In this document: one piece after another, positions 1 through 8,773 of the stretch
Layout: each line of letters starts with the position of its first letter
How positions within the stretch are numbered: position 1 is the stretch's first letter
Origin: Prevotella ihumii
GTDB taxonomy: Bacteria; Bacteroidota; Bacteroidia; Bacteroidales; Bacteroidaceae
Length of the DNA stretch: 64,000 nt
Reading direction: 5' to 3'
NCBI RefSeq assembly: GCF_900155655.1
Contig: NZ_LT706987.1
Span: 1,842,608 to 1,906,607 of the forward strand
Made by a program: the position numbers and the translations under genes
Notes under the pieces: model-generated
The model's database searches: none
What the model was told of the DNA's origin: nothing
The model's input: only the letters and a program-made list of their open reading frames with translations

Positions 1-18
1 AGGATTATCAAGGAGTGA
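1..18 (+). CDS. possible 3' tail of an upstream gene
   Basis: The first 18 bases can be read as a short in-frame tail (RIIKE, then TGA). This is all that would remain of a gene entering from the left. There is nothing to identify it by, and it may be chance. Confidence 0.15.
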   Translation, partial: RIIKE

Positions 19-61
19 GAAATGCCGTGTGAAAAGCAGAATTGTAGGACACATCAGATCT

Positions 62-149
62 GTCAGACCAGTCAGACCAGTCGGACACGTCAGACACGTC
101 AGACCTGTCAGACAAGTCGGACCAGTCCGACAAGTCCGACAAGTCCGAC
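62..149. repeat. GTCNGAC array 1 (10 units)
   Basis: Ten 9-bp units GTCNGACNN in perfect register. Central bases in order: A A G A A A G C C C. It lies between the left edge and a probable small-RNA locus. Confidence 0.95.
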
Positions 150-366
150 AACTCCCCACCCCTCCGCCAACAAATTCCGCATCATTCCCCATCAATAAAA
201 ATAATCTTTTATGCAATAAATATTGTAAAATACTTGATGTAAATCAAGTAAAGATGCACAAAACAACATTTTGAGCCAAAAAACTTGCATAATAATTAAT
301 GAAATTGTAATTTTACCGAGAACAAAGCAATAAAATAGAAAGAAGCTGAAAAAAGAGGTAAAGTCA

Positions 367-374
367 TACTTTTG
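367..374 (+). promoter_or_regulatory. TAnnTTTG promoter box
   Basis: TACTTTTG matches the Bacteroidota -7 consensus. No open reading frame follows, but a strong terminator lies about 200 bases downstream, which suggests a non-coding transcript. Confidence 0.5.
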
Positions 375-380
375 CGTAGA

Positions 381-584
381 AAGATTTAGCGTAATGAGTA
401 ATGCGATTCAGGTAGGATGAAATTATAAATTAAACATTTTTGATTTTATTATTCCCCCGAAAGGGGAAAAAGATTGGATTTTTCAGGAGAAACACGTAAA
501 GGCTGTCTGTCGACAGTTAGAAAAATTTATTTTTTATAATGGTGATTTAAGATGCGCTACTCGTGAGGGTAGCGCATTCTTTTT
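381..584 (+). ncRNA. candidate small RNA
   Basis: Inferred from a TAnnTTTG box at 367-374 and an intrinsic terminator at 552-584 with no credible reading frame between them. The interval includes a CCCC-GAAA-GGGG stem-loop near 453-464 and ends in the terminator hairpin. I do not recognise a known family. A 6S-like regulator is conceivable from the length (about 200 nt), but pairing of the ends is weak. Apart from this locus, 150-735 holds only AT-rich sequence and array 2. Confidence 0.3.
552..584 (+). terminator. intrinsic terminator
   Basis: A perfect 9-bp stem (ATGCGCTAC / GTAGCGCAT) is followed on the + strand by TCTTTTTTG. The T-run is only on this strand, so it ends a rightward transcript and not the leftward MFS gene. 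Confidence 0.75.
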
Positions 585-649
585 TGTGTGGGGGGGGCGG
601 AGTAGTCGGACGATAAACGATATTTTCTTAGGTGGATAGTTGTTAAAAA

Positions 650-701
650 GTCGGACCAGTCGGACGGGTCGGACAGGTCCGACAGGTCCGACAGGTCCGA
701 C
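650..701. repeat. GTCNGAC array 2 (6 units)
   Basis: Six units, central bases G G G C C C, a perfectly mirror-symmetric hairpin. Degenerate TCTGAC remnants continue to about 722. It lies directly downstream of the leftward MFS gene. Confidence 0.95.
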
Positions 702-735
702 AAACTCTGACAAATTCTGACAAAGCCCTACACCT

Positions 736-1908
736 TTACTGCCCTTTCCACACCGACAACCCCAAGGCGCAAAGCGAAAACCCAAAGCCTACAAGGCATA
801 CGCCCGTCCACCCTAACAATTGCCAAGCTTGAGCGGCAAGGAAGGTAGCGGCACAACCGCCCACAAAATAGATGGTCATAAAAATGGTGTTGGCACGATT
901 GGTGGCGTTGGGCAACTGCTGAATACAGCCCGACTGATTGCTAAGTTGGAGAAACTGGGTGCCTATATCGAGCACAATAATCGCCACGGCTAAACCCCAA
1001 TACGACGACCGAAAAACGAAAGCTACGACCCACGCAACCAACTGAATACAAACGCCTGCCAACGAGATGCGACGAATACCAAAGCGAGGAATAAATCGAC
1101 CCACGCCCGAAGCGTTGAGTGCACCCACAACACCGCAAAGCCCTAAAACACCTACCATATCGCTACCGCCACAAAGGGGAGGCGAAGCCACATAGAAAGC
1201 CAAACAAGCCCACACGGAGAGCATACTGCCAAAGGCAAAGGCGGCTCGGAAAGAATAGAAACGTATGCGACTGTTGGTGCGGAAAATAGTGTAAACGGAA
1301 CGTAAAAGATGGGCGTATGTACCCGAAAAATGGGTTCCCATATTGGGCAACATTCGCAGAATAACGCCACAGCCTATGAGCATCATAGCGGCAGCAATGA
1401 GGTACATGGCACGCCAGCCCAACCACTCGCCTACAAATCCGCTTACCACACGTGCGCCAAGGATACCTGTAAGCAGCCCTGAAAGCACGTAGCCCATATT
1501 GCGCGACTTGCGTTCGGGTTTGGAGTATTCGTTGGCAATGGGGATAAAGATTTGGGGCGTTACGGAGCAACAGCCCAACAACAGGGAGGCTGCCCACAGC
1601 AAGAAAACGTTAGTGGAAAGGGCAAAGGTTACTGCGCCAAGAAAAGCACCGCACATACAAAGGACGATGATGCGGCGGCGGTTGACCATATCGCCCGACG
1701 GAATGATAAACATTAAGCCCAACACATAACCTATCTGGGTGAGAACGGTGATGAGATTGGTAAGCAGTGCGCTGACGTGGAGCTCGCAACTGATGACGGC
1801 TAACAACGACTGATTGTAATAAAGGTTGGCAACGGTAACACCTGCCATTATCGCCATAGTGAGGATAATGGGGCGAGGTATGCCTAAATGTTCTTTGAGT
1901 TGGTACAT
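736..1908 (-). CDS. MFS family exporter
   Basis: A 390-residue membrane protein of the major facilitator superfamily with about 12 hydrophobic segments, expected in the inner membrane. The loop after TM2 carries the MFS motif A (GDMVNRRR, residues 72-79). The length and the short loops fit small-molecule or drug/sugar efflux carriers of the YgaY/AraJ type, but the substrate cannot be told from sequence. The start at 1908 gives the usual short cytoplasmic N-terminus before TM1. Upstream, 1910-1980 holds GGAGTTA/GGAGGTTATGA tandem repeats and array 3, and no clear TAnnTTTG box. Array 2 follows its stop codon. Family assignment is firm; function is inference. Confidence 0.85.
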   Translation of the reverse strand: MYQLKEHLGIPRPIILTMAIMAGVTVANLYYNQSLLAVISCELHVSALLTNLITVLTQIGYVLGLMFIIPSGDMVNRRRIIVLCMCGAFLGAVTFALSTNVFLLWAASLLLGCCSVTPQIFIPIANEYSKPERKSRNMGYVLSGLLTGILGARVVSGFVGEWLGWRAMYLIAAAMMLIGCGVILRMLPNMGTHFSGTYAHLLRSVYTIFRTNSRIRFYSFRAAFAFGSMLSVWACLAFYVASPPLCGGSDMVGVLGLCGVVGALNASGVGRFIPRFGIRRISLAGVCIQLVAWVVAFVFRSSYWGLAVAIIVLDIGTQFLQLSNQSGCIQQLPNATNRANTIFMTIYFVGGCAATFLAAQAWQLLGWTGVCLVGFGFSLCALGLSVWKGQ

Positions 1909-1913
1909 TGAGT

Positions 1914-1980
1914 TTGAGGAGTTAGAGGAGGTTATGAGGAGTTATGAGGAGGTTATGAGGAGGTTATGAGGAAGTTAGAA
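1914..1980. repeat. short tandem GAGGAGGTTAT repeats
   Basis: Several imperfect copies of GAGGAGGTTATGAGGAG. The same GGAGTTA word occurs (on either strand) near 3776-3830, 14572 and 55705-55770, usually next to array or hairpin modules. Confidence 0.7.
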
Positions 1981-2011
1981 CAAATGTTATGTTGGCGCAG
2001 TTGGGGGGATT

Positions 2012-2072
2012 TGTCGGACAAGTCGGACTGGTCAGACGCGTCCGACTGGTCCGACCAGTCCGACCAGTCCGA
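2012..2072. repeat. GTCNGAC array 3 (7 units) with long flanking arms
   Basis: Seven units, central bases G G A C C C C. The flanks are also inverted repeats: CAAATGTTATGTTGG and GGGGGG on the left (1981-2008) face CCCCCCAACATAGCATTTGG on the right (2075-2094), so the fold-back extends well beyond the array. Confidence 0.95.
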
Positions 2073-2156
2073 CAACCCCCCAACATAGCATTTGGCTTTA
2101 ACTCCGAGCGAGGAACGAGCATTATCTCCCCCTAACTCTTAAAAAAAATCAATAGC

Positions 2157-2546
2157 TTACTCTACCTTCTCAACCTTGGGTGCACCTATTTCGGGAAGTT
2201 CTTTTGTTACAGGTACTGGATCTTCCTTGACTGTAGATGGTGGGGTAGACGGCAAGACGATGGGGTCGGGTTCGGGCACATTGTCTATGGCTGCTGGCTT
2301 GACGGGCTCAACATATTCTACCTTCTTGTTTACCTTCACTTCCACGTCCTTTGCCTCTTCCTTGGTCAGAACGGGTATCTTGCTTGTGGTATCGATACCC
2401 ACCACTGCGCCCTGCATATCTACAGCATACTTGCGTGGGGGTGCCATCTCACGGGTTTCCATAAGAATAGCCAATAGCACCGAACCGAAGAATAACACTG
2501 CTGCACAGATAGATACGGGCAACTTGTAGGTTTTTTTTTGATTCAT
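2157..2546 (-). CDS. small membrane-anchored protein, Pro/Val/Glu-rich tail
   Basis: 129 residues, function unknown. One N-terminal transmembrane segment (about residues 8-27) is followed by a periplasm-facing tail rich in proline, valine, lysine and glutamate with PEPDP and PVPV runs. The layout resembles the spacer part of TonB-like or other envelope-spanning anchors, but no folded C-terminal domain is present. The start is supported by a Shine-Dalgarno-like AAAGGAG about 9 bases upstream, which is uncommon in this phylum. It is followed 120 bases away by panB on the same strand. Confidence 0.6.
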   Translation of the reverse strand: MNQKKTYKLPVSICAAVLFFGSVLLAILMETREMAPPRKYAVDMQGAVVGIDTTSKIPVLTKEEAKDVEVKVNKKVEYVEPVKPAAIDNVPEPDPIVLPSTPPSTVKEDPVPVTKELPEIGAPKVEKVE

Positions 2547-2666
2547 CGTTGGGGTCTCCTTTCTTTCTTTTTTGAGTCGTTTGTAGGCTCTGAGTTGATA
2601 CTATTCCGCTGCGTTGGGGAGTTGGGGTACGTTTTTCCGAAGAGCTTCTAATGGGCGCTACCAGAG

Positions 2667-3485
2667 TTAGTACGACTCATCGGCGTTGGGGAAAGTGCTG
2701 TCTTTTACACAACTTACATATTGGGTTACGCCATCGGTAATGCACTGTTGGGCATCGGCAAAACGGCGTAAGAATTTGGGTTTGAAATCGTGCGAAAAGC
2801 CTAAGGCATCGGCATATACCAACACTTGTCCGTCGGTGCCATTGCCTGCGCCTATGCCTATGGTGGCTGCCTTGACCTCGTGCGACACACGGGCAGCAAG
2901 GGCGGCAGGCACTTTTTCTAAAACAAGGGCAAAAACGCCAGCTTCGTCCAAGGCTTTGGCATCGGCCATGAGGCGTTCGGCTTCGGCTTCGTCCTTGGCA
3001 CGCAAACCGTATCCGCCAAAAACGTGCACGCTCTGGGGGGTGAGCCCTAAATGGCCTACAACGGGAATACCTGCTGAAATGATGCCGCAGACGGTGTCTA
3101 CAATGTCTCGACCGCCTTCCAATTTTACAGCGTCTACCCCACTCTCTTTCACTATCCGAATGGCGTTGCGCACACCCTCGTCACGGCTCACCTGATAGCT
3201 GCCAAAGGGCATATCGCACACCACAAGGGCGTGACGAGTGGCACGGGCTACAGCCTTAGCGTGGTAAATCATTTCGTCTACGGTGATGGGCAAGGTATCG
3301 TCGTTGCCGCACATCACGTTAGAGGCTGAGTCGCCAATGAGCAGACTGTCGATGCCTGCTTGGTCGATGATGGTGGCTGTGGTGTAGTCGTAAGCCGTCA
3401 TCATTGCTATCTTTTCGCCTGCTGCCTTCAGCTCAAGGAAGGTGTTGGCAGTGATTTTCTTTTTGCTTGTTGTAAGGTATCCCAT
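2667..3485 (-). CDS. panB: 3-methyl-2-oxobutanoate hydroxymethyltransferase
   Basis: Ketopantoate hydroxymethyltransferase transfers a hydroxymethyl group from 5,10-methylene-THF to 2-oxoisovalerate, the first committed step of pantothenate (coenzyme A) synthesis in the cytoplasm. The 272-residue length is normal for the family. Visible signatures are TAYDYTTA (30-37), the metal-binding GDS in LLIGDSASN (48-56), VCDMPFGSYQ (89-98), the KLEGG block (121-125) and the late IGIGAG turn. No panC or panD lies nearby, so the gene stands alone. A TAnnTTTG box lies 47 bases upstream. Confidence 0.95.
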   Translation of the reverse strand: MGYLTTSKKKITANTFLELKAAGEKIAMMTAYDYTTATIIDQAGIDSLLIGDSASNVMCGNDDTLPITVDEMIYHAKAVARATRHALVVCDMPFGSYQVSRDEGVRNAIRIVKESGVDAVKLEGGRDIVDTVCGIISAGIPVVGHLGLTPQSVHVFGGYGLRAKDEAEAERLMADAKALDEAGVFALVLEKVPAALAARVSHEVKAATIGIGAGNGTDGQVLVYADALGFSHDFKPKFLRRFADAQQCITDGVTQYVSCVKDSTFPNADESY

Positions 3486-3531
3486 AATATATATAAGGTG
3501 GAAAAACGTGTTCGCCCCCCTAATTTTTATG

Positions 3532-3539
3532 CAAAAGTA
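3532..3539 (-). promoter_or_regulatory. panB promoter -7 box
   Basis: TACTTTTG on the minus strand matches TAnnTTTG, 47 bases before the panB start. No exact -33 TTTG is seen. Confidence 0.6.
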
Positions 3540-3609
3540 AGGAAAAAAATAGGAAGACCGAAATTTTAACCTCTATTTTGTTGGTTTGAGGGAGAAGGCT
3601 GGGGGATAG

Positions 3610-3679
3610 GTCGGACTGGTCGGACAAGTCAGACAAGTCGGACAGGTCAGACAAGTCCGACAGGTCCGACAAGTCCGAC
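3610..3679. repeat. GTCNGAC array 4 (8 units)
   Basis: Eight units, central bases G G A G A C C C. It lies in the divergent gap between panB and the RteC-like gene, beyond the panB promoter, so it cannot be a terminator for either gene. Confidence 0.95.
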
Positions 3680-3714
3680 AAAACAACAATTTACTAAAAT
3701 TCTGCAGCGTGCAA

Positions 3715-3752
3715 GGGGCTCGATTGATGAGCTTGCGAATAAATCGAGCCCC
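3715..3752. repeat. GGGGCTCGATT inverted repeat
   Basis: An 11-bp perfect stem, GGGGCTCGATT (3715-3725) and AATCGAGCCCC (3742-3752). Related GGGGCTCG words occur at 5551, 7541-7552 and in the terminator at 61235. Confidence 0.7.
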
Positions 3753-3763
3753 CTTACCCCCCC

Positions 3764-3830
3764 TCAACATTTGGCGTTAACTCCTCTAACTCCCCTTAAC
3801 TCCTTATAACTCCGAAAAAATAACTCCTAA
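3764..3830. repeat. AACATTTGGCGTTAACTCC module
   Basis: AACATTTGGCGTTAACTCC followed by several TAACTCC copies. The reverse complement of this module sits beside array 9 (14572-14605), and a diverged form sits beside array 3. Confidence 0.6.
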
Positions 3831-3907
3831 AAAAACAGAGCCCATCACCTTACAATTATTTAACAATACTTTCGCTTAGAGTGAACATATATTGCACAAC
3901 AAGGTCT

Positions 3908-3915
3908 TAATTTTG
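3908..3915 (+). promoter_or_regulatory. TAnnTTTG box upstream of RteC-like gene
   Basis: TAATTTTG fits the -7 consensus. A GCAGCAC/GTGCTGC hairpin lies in the presumed leader (about 4012-4036), about 100 bases before the preferred start codon. Confidence 0.45.
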
Positions 3916-4133
3916 TAGCATTACCCCCCGATAGGCAGGCAGAGTTCGTTAAGATTTGAGAACTTATTGTGATCCTTTTCGGGAATGAAATCGCCCTAAA
4001 GGGTGGTTTTCGCAGCACGTTTGGCCTTTGTGCTGCAACTGTTACTCTAACGGTCAGACTGCCGTTTGTGGGTGGAAACCAATGCCTTAGCCCACCCTTT
4101 GGCAAGGAAGACCAATTTGCTAACCTTATTAAG

Positions 4134-4565
4134 ATGAACGAAATGATAGTAGACAAGAAGAAAGAAATGGGCAACCAACGTTTTTCGCCCAATGATGTAA
4201 TCAGGATGAAGTCGATGATTATTGACGACTTTGCCACATTGCTCCGTCAGTCGCCCGAAGATGGGTGGCACTGGGAGGGTACTAAATGCGACCTTATAGA
4301 GCTTGCCCACGCGGTATGGGAGACGGGCAAGATATTGGACGAACGTTGCCAACCTATAGGCTTCCACGAATTGGTGCGCCGCATCTTTACCGTGCTCAAC
4401 ATCGTACCGCCTAAACATCCATCAGGAGTGTTGGAAAAGGTGAGACAACGTAAAAACATACGTGTCAGTCCGATACACGAGCGTTATATGTTGCTCTACA
4501 CCGTGCAGCACATTCCCGACCCACTAAAGCTGGACATAAAAAGACGACATAGACACAAAATGTAG
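4134..4565 (+). CDS. RteC-like domain protein (orphan)
   Basis: The C-terminal half (WHWEGTKCDLIELAHAVWETG, then a helix ending RQRKN and an RRRH tail) resembles the C-terminal part of RteC, the regulator that induces excision of Bacteroides conjugative transposons. The match is by pattern memory, not by search. The frame is open back to 3969, but the extra 55 residues look non-coding, so I prefer ATG 4134 (143 residues). No RteA/RteB two-component genes, integrase or excisionase are adjacent, so it would be a remnant or a recruited regulator. The stop is followed at once by the CCCCTCC/GGAGGGG hairpin and array 5. Confidence 0.5.
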   Translation: MNEMIVDKKKEMGNQRFSPNDVIRMKSMIIDDFATLLRQSPEDGWHWEGTKCDLIELAHAVWETGKILDERCQPIGFHELVRRIFTVLNIVPPKHPSGVLEKVRQRKNIRVSPIHERYMLLYTVQHIPDPLKLDIKRRHRHKM

Positions 4566-4566
4566 G

Positions 4567-4597
4567 CCTCCCCCAACCCCTCCGATGGGAGGGGAGC
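4567..4597. repeat. CCCCTCC-GGAGGGG hairpin module
   Basis: Stem CCCCTCC / GGGAGGGG around GAT (4577-4594). Sequence-related copies lie at 12931-12962, 14999-15033, 34061-34250 (interrupted) and, degenerate, at 6309-6341 and 6500-6545. Each precedes or sits next to a GTCNGAC array. Confidence 0.8.
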
Positions 4598-4630
4598 GCA
4601 TACTTGCTATTCTTAGCTATCTTTGGTTTT

Positions 4631-4682
4631 GTCAGACCCGTCAGACCCGTCCGACTTGTCAGACCAGTCCGACCAGTCCGAC
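4631..4682. repeat. GTCNGAC array 5 (6 units)
   Basis: Six units, central bases A A C A C C, between the convergent RteC-like and lysozyme-like genes. Confidence 0.95.
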
Positions 4683-4717
4683 AAAACCACAAATAGCCGC
4701 AGGGCACAGCCCCTCTT

Positions 4718-5140
4718 TTACAAATGCTTCTTCACTCTCCGATAATACCCATTGGTACCTCGCACAGAATACCCCGTGCCACCATTCCACATACGAATGG
4801 CGTGCGAAACATTGTTTTCAGGATTGTGTTCCGACTGAATAAGCACAAACATCTCGCGCGACTTCTTTGGGCAAAATCTATCGTTCAAAGTGTAACGCTT
4901 CTTGCTGCCACGGCGCTTCAAAATATTGTTACATTCGCGTACCAAAATGGGCGAAATCTGTAACACACCAGCGTGCTTGCCGTTCACCGCACGTGGATTT
5001 CCATTACTCTCTACCTTAATAATAGCGTCCATCACAGGACTCCAATCATAATTGCTTCTCATTGTGGCTGCCACCGATTCCATCGTGAGCATTGCCGAAA
5101 CCATTAAAATACAAATTCGTAATCGTCGTAAAATTATCAT
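4718..5140 (-). CDS. secreted lysozyme-like / lytic transglycosylase
   Basis: 140 residues with an N-terminal signal peptide (about residues 1-25, ending SVAA) and an SLT/lysozyme-like fold. The candidate catalytic glutamate is E44 in IIKVESNGNPRAV, followed by GVLQISP, the glycine-leucine-glutamine turn typical of transglycosylases, and later by MWNGG and YYRRVKK. It would cleave peptidoglycan in the periplasm or outside the cell. Such small enzymes often accompany conjugation systems, and the RteC-like neighbour makes that possible here, but no transfer genes are present. A TAnnTTTG box at 5372-5379 implies a leader of about 225 nt. Confidence 0.7.
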   Translation of the reverse strand: MIILRRLRICILMVSAMLTMESVAATMRSNYDWSPVMDAIIKVESNGNPRAVNGKHAGVLQISPILVRECNNILKRRGSKKRYTLNDRFCPKKSREMFVLIQSEHNPENNVSHAIRMWNGGTGYSVRGTNGYYRRVKKHL

Positions 5141-5371
5141 TATTTAAAGTTTTCCGAAGCAGCAATCCCCTATTTTTCACACCATAAACCCATAACCTTC
5201 CTCACAAACGAAGAAGGCCAAAGCCCATATCTACAAAAAAAGGAGAAGCATTAAGCCTTACAGCATACAAACACAACAGCCTAATATACAGCACGTTCTA
5301 CGCCCAAACCCAACTACAACTTGGGGATTAAAACAGCACATAACGCACCTCTGCTTCATATTATACGGCTG

Positions 5372-5379
5372 CAAAAGTA
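5372..5379 (-). promoter_or_regulatory. TAnnTTTG box for the lysozyme-like gene
   Basis: TACTTTTG on the minus strand, 232 bases before the start codon. It is the only consensus box in the upstream stretch. Confidence 0.45.
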
Positions 5380-5667
5380 CAAAAAACAAACCAATAAAAA
5401 CTACCTAAAAACCTTTCTTAACTTTTAGCCCATGCGCAAACGCTTGCACAAAACAACCTAAAAAACGATGTAAGAAAATGCAAACCTTCTAAATAAATGG
5501 CTCCTTCAAAGCTGTTTAAACCCAAATACTATGTTGGGGTAACGTAGGGGCTCGGTTATTCGCAAACTCATCAGCACGTCACCGAGTTCTGCTATAAAGT
5601 CGCTACACCCCTCCATTGTAAAAGATACACAGCTTATCGATAGTTATTGGCAAATAAAGTCAGTTTG

Positions 5668-5737
5668 GTCAGACCTGTCCGACTCGTCCGACTCGTCCGA
5701 CAGGTCAGACTTGTCCGACAGGTCAGACAAGTCCGAC
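5668..5737. repeat. GTCNGAC array 6 (8 units)
   Basis: Eight units, central bases A C C C A C A C; the most mixed array. It is not adjacent to any gene. Confidence 0.95.
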
Positions 5738-5873
5738 TAATCCCCCCAAAAAACCTCCGCGCAACCACCGAAAAAATAGAACAACTCAAAATTCTTCCCT
5801 ATTTGTCAGCAGAAGCAACATAACACACTGATAATAAACACGTTATAACCTACACGCAAAACATATACCTTTG

Positions 5874-5945
5874 ACCTACCAAAACATATATGTTTTACCC
5901 TCCCAAAGTTCAACTTTCACCACCCAAAACATATATCTCTTGCCG
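5874..5945. repeat. ACATATATGT / AAAGTTCAACTTT palindrome set, copy 1
   Basis: AAAACATATATGTTTT, then CCCTCCC, then AAAGTTCAACTTT, then AAAACATATAT again. Copies 2 and 3 lie at 13128-13190 and 48940-49022, with the same order of palindromes and C-rich linkers. Confidence 0.8.
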
Positions 5946-6378
5946 TTCCACCATCTATCTATAAAATATGTAACAGGCATAAAAGGAAAAATAGAACAAT
6001 ATATACATTCCGCTTAAAGCTATTTTTCACCCTCTTTTGTCTCCAAATCCTCGCCCATAATCCTCAATTTTCCTCCTCATCACACTCGTTTTACCACTTC
6101 TTTACGCCATATTTCGCTCCCCCACTCTATCATTTTTCACTCAATTTCCTACCTTTTCCCACACGCTTTTCGCTGATTTTTCAACATGCAAAAGCAATAT
6201 TTGTTATTTTTATAATTCTATTTTTATATATTAATATTATAAATGATTAAATAAAAAACGATGGTCTACGCCCCCCAAAAAGCCCCTCCCTGTTGCAAAA
6301 TATAGGTTACAGCCACTCCAAACTCTCTCCGCTGAGAAGGGAGCAAGTATTTGCTACACCTTAGCTTTCTGTGGTTTT

Positions 6379-6448
6379 GTCGGACTCGTCCGACCTGTCC
6401 GACCCGTCCGACCTGTCTGACCTGTCCGACCCGTCCGACCTGTCTGAC
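6379..6448. repeat. GTCNGAC array 7 (8 units)
   Basis: Eight units, central bases G C C C T C C T. It is the last array before a 6.5-kb stretch with none. Confidence 0.95.
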
Positions 6449-7469
6449 CAATAGCCACCCACCCCCCCCTAAACGTAGTTTAGGGTAACCCCACACGCTG
6501 CTCTTCCCGCTCCCCCTCCCATCAGAAGGGTTTGGGGGAAGCTGTAGACCACATTTTGGTTGACCGTAGACCACATTTTGGTTGGCCGTAGACCCTCCTT
6601 CTTACTTATTTGTCGCACTATGAAAACATAAGCATCGGAAAACTATTTCCCTAAAAGTCGCACTCATTTTTATTACCCTCACAACTCATTAAAAATCAAC
6701 CATATACAAGCATACAAAAAAGCGAAGAAAAACAAACTAACGCCTCTATATGCAGCGGCAACATAGCTCTAAAAAACAAAAACAACCCCATTTTAGCACC
6801 AAAAACAATACAAAAAGCTATCCAAAAACCACCCTAAAAGCCCCAAACTTCCCCTTTTGTCGAACCAAAACTCCTTTTTTGTCGAACATCAACCCCCACT
6901 CACTACTAATATGTCAACCCTACCTTACTAAAACGTCGACAGTGGTTTCCCTATCTGTCGTTGCTAACTTCCATATATGTCGTTTCTTGTCGTTGCAATA
7001 TCCTCATTATAAACCATTTAGCGCACCACTAAATAAGTCTTAATAATGATTCTTCTAACGATATTCTAAATTTGAGATGGTTTAATATTTTAAGTTTTTT
7101 CTTTTTACCTTATTGCTTGTGTTGATGATTCTTACTAATTTGTCGTTGCGATGCTCCCTTTTTGTCGCATCTTTATTCATCATCTGCTTTTCGGCTGTTG
7201 GTTTTGGCGTTACGGTGGTTTTATCCTGAATACGTTATTCGTGCACAATGCTTTTCTGACCCTTGGTGGCGTGAGGGCGAGTGCTCATTATGTTGGGCGT
7301 TGGTGGGTGTGCTTTGGCTCGCATAACTTGTTGCTTCGTCTCTTGTGGCGTGTTTTCTGTGGGCTATGCAGGTTATATTTTCGCCTTCTCGGTGCCTATT
7401 GCGCTTGCTTTGCGGTTGTTTTACGCCCTTTCGAGCCAGGTTTAAATGTGTGCAAGAGCGTGTAGGAGA

Positions 7470-7546
7470 TCGATTCATCGAGTTCCGCTCATCAAAAGTT
7501 ATTCCGTTTTGCTGTTAGTAGTAGTAAGCGGAACTCGATGAATCGA
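7470..7546. repeat. 20-bp perfect inverted repeat
   Basis: Arms at 7470-7489 and 7527-7546 (TCGATTCATCGAGTTCCGCT and its complement) are perfect, with a 37-base loop. The right flank continues into GAGCCCC, linking it to the GGGGCTCGATT repeat at 3715. Confidence 0.85.
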
Positions 7547-8085
7547 GCCCCTACACGCCCCAACATTGGTTTTAATCGCCCTACAAACATTTTCTGACCT
7601 CCTATGACTTCCATTAATGCGTTGATTATCAGAACTTATAATCTGTATATATTCTTGCAAGTAAACCGAAATTTCCTAACCTTGCACGATACACTAAACT
7701 TGAGATGCCTAAAAAACGGAATGAATTTTTCGCGAAATGGCAGCGGCTATACGGCGAACTAACCAAGGGTATTATGCCCTTTTTGGGGTTTTTGGGTGGC
7801 TTTACTTTCGTGTTCCTTTTTGGTGATGGGTGTAGTTTCACCGCCTTGTGCGCTATTCTTCGCCTCCGTTCTACCCTCCCCTATCGCCCAAAGCATCTAT
7901 GTGAAAGGTATATTTATGAATTTGAGAAGCATATTATTTCATTTCTTATTTTCTTTTCTTTTCCCTCTTTCGTCCTCACTTCATTGTTTCGTGTGCTCAA
8001 TCCGCCTTGTTTTAAGCCTCATTTTTCTCCTTTTTGGGCTTTTTTCTGCCTTTTTCACCCCTTATTTTCTTTAACTTTACACTTT

Positions 8086-8773
8086 TTTGTCGCACTTTGG
8101 CTTTTCTGCCTGCGTGCTCTGCTCTCGAAACCACCTTTATATAAGGTAGAAAACAGGCTTTTAGTTTTCTTTCCTCATTTGTCGCACATTCTCTTCGGTT
8201 GTCTTTGTTTTTTCTATCTTCCTAATTTGTCGCAACAGCTTTATATTGTGCATTTTACAAACCTTACTATTTTGTCGCCCTAATACTACCCCTTTCCTGC
8301 TTTTAGTTGGGTTTTAAGCGTGTTTTATGCCCCCTTTTGTGCGACAAATATGGAAACTTTTTAGCTCAAATATCCCCTCTTCTATTCTTCTAAACCATTG
8401 ATAAAGAGCGCGTAACGAAGTTTGGTTAATGTAGATGCATAAAAAGCGAGTAAACTTGTCACTTTTTTGTCGCCGTATGCCTTTAATGAATCCATTATAC
8501 TTGCTGTTTTTCAGCTACTTACACCTATATTTTGAGTGCAATAAACTCACTTCCCTATTTGTCGCACATAGTCTCCGGCTTAAATTCCTTCCTTATTTGT
8601 CGCATTTATTCTCGCCCATCCCCTACCCTACAGCTTAATTTGTGGGAATAGCTGCGCAATGTTTTTCCTTCTTTTGTTGGCTGGTTTGCGTCTTTTTGCG
8701 CTCCTTTCCTTCCCCTTATGCGCTGCCTTGGCATCTTTTCTGTTGCGTTAGTATTTTTCCTAATTTGTCGCCT
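8086..8773. repeat. densest cluster of TTTGTCGC motifs
   Basis: Nine exact copies within 690 bp at 8086, 8178, 8226, 8271, 8339 (reverse), 8466, 8558, 8596 and 8764. Spacing is irregular (38-168 bp). Most are preceded by C-T-W-T and followed by A or C. Confidence 0.85.

Larger units (their letters stand above)
5141..6600. other. gene-free intergenic stretch, part 1
   Basis: No credible coding sequence on either strand. It holds the promoter above, arrays 6 and 7, one copy of the ACATATATGT/AAAGTT palindrome set (5874-5945), AT-rich DNA around 6200-6250, two degenerate hairpin modules, and a 22-bp tandem duplication (GTAGACCACATTTTGGTTG type) at about 6545-6590. Confidence 0.8.

Noticed and set aside
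3969..4133. N-terminal extension of the RteC-like protein
   Set aside because: Open by chance; the residues look non-coding and contain a strong DNA hairpin near 4012-4036.
7705..8283. 192-residue + strand frame in the gene-free tract
   Set aside because: Its Phe/Leu/Pro composition follows from the T/C-rich DNA, several TTTGTCGC motifs run through it, and it has no initiation signals.
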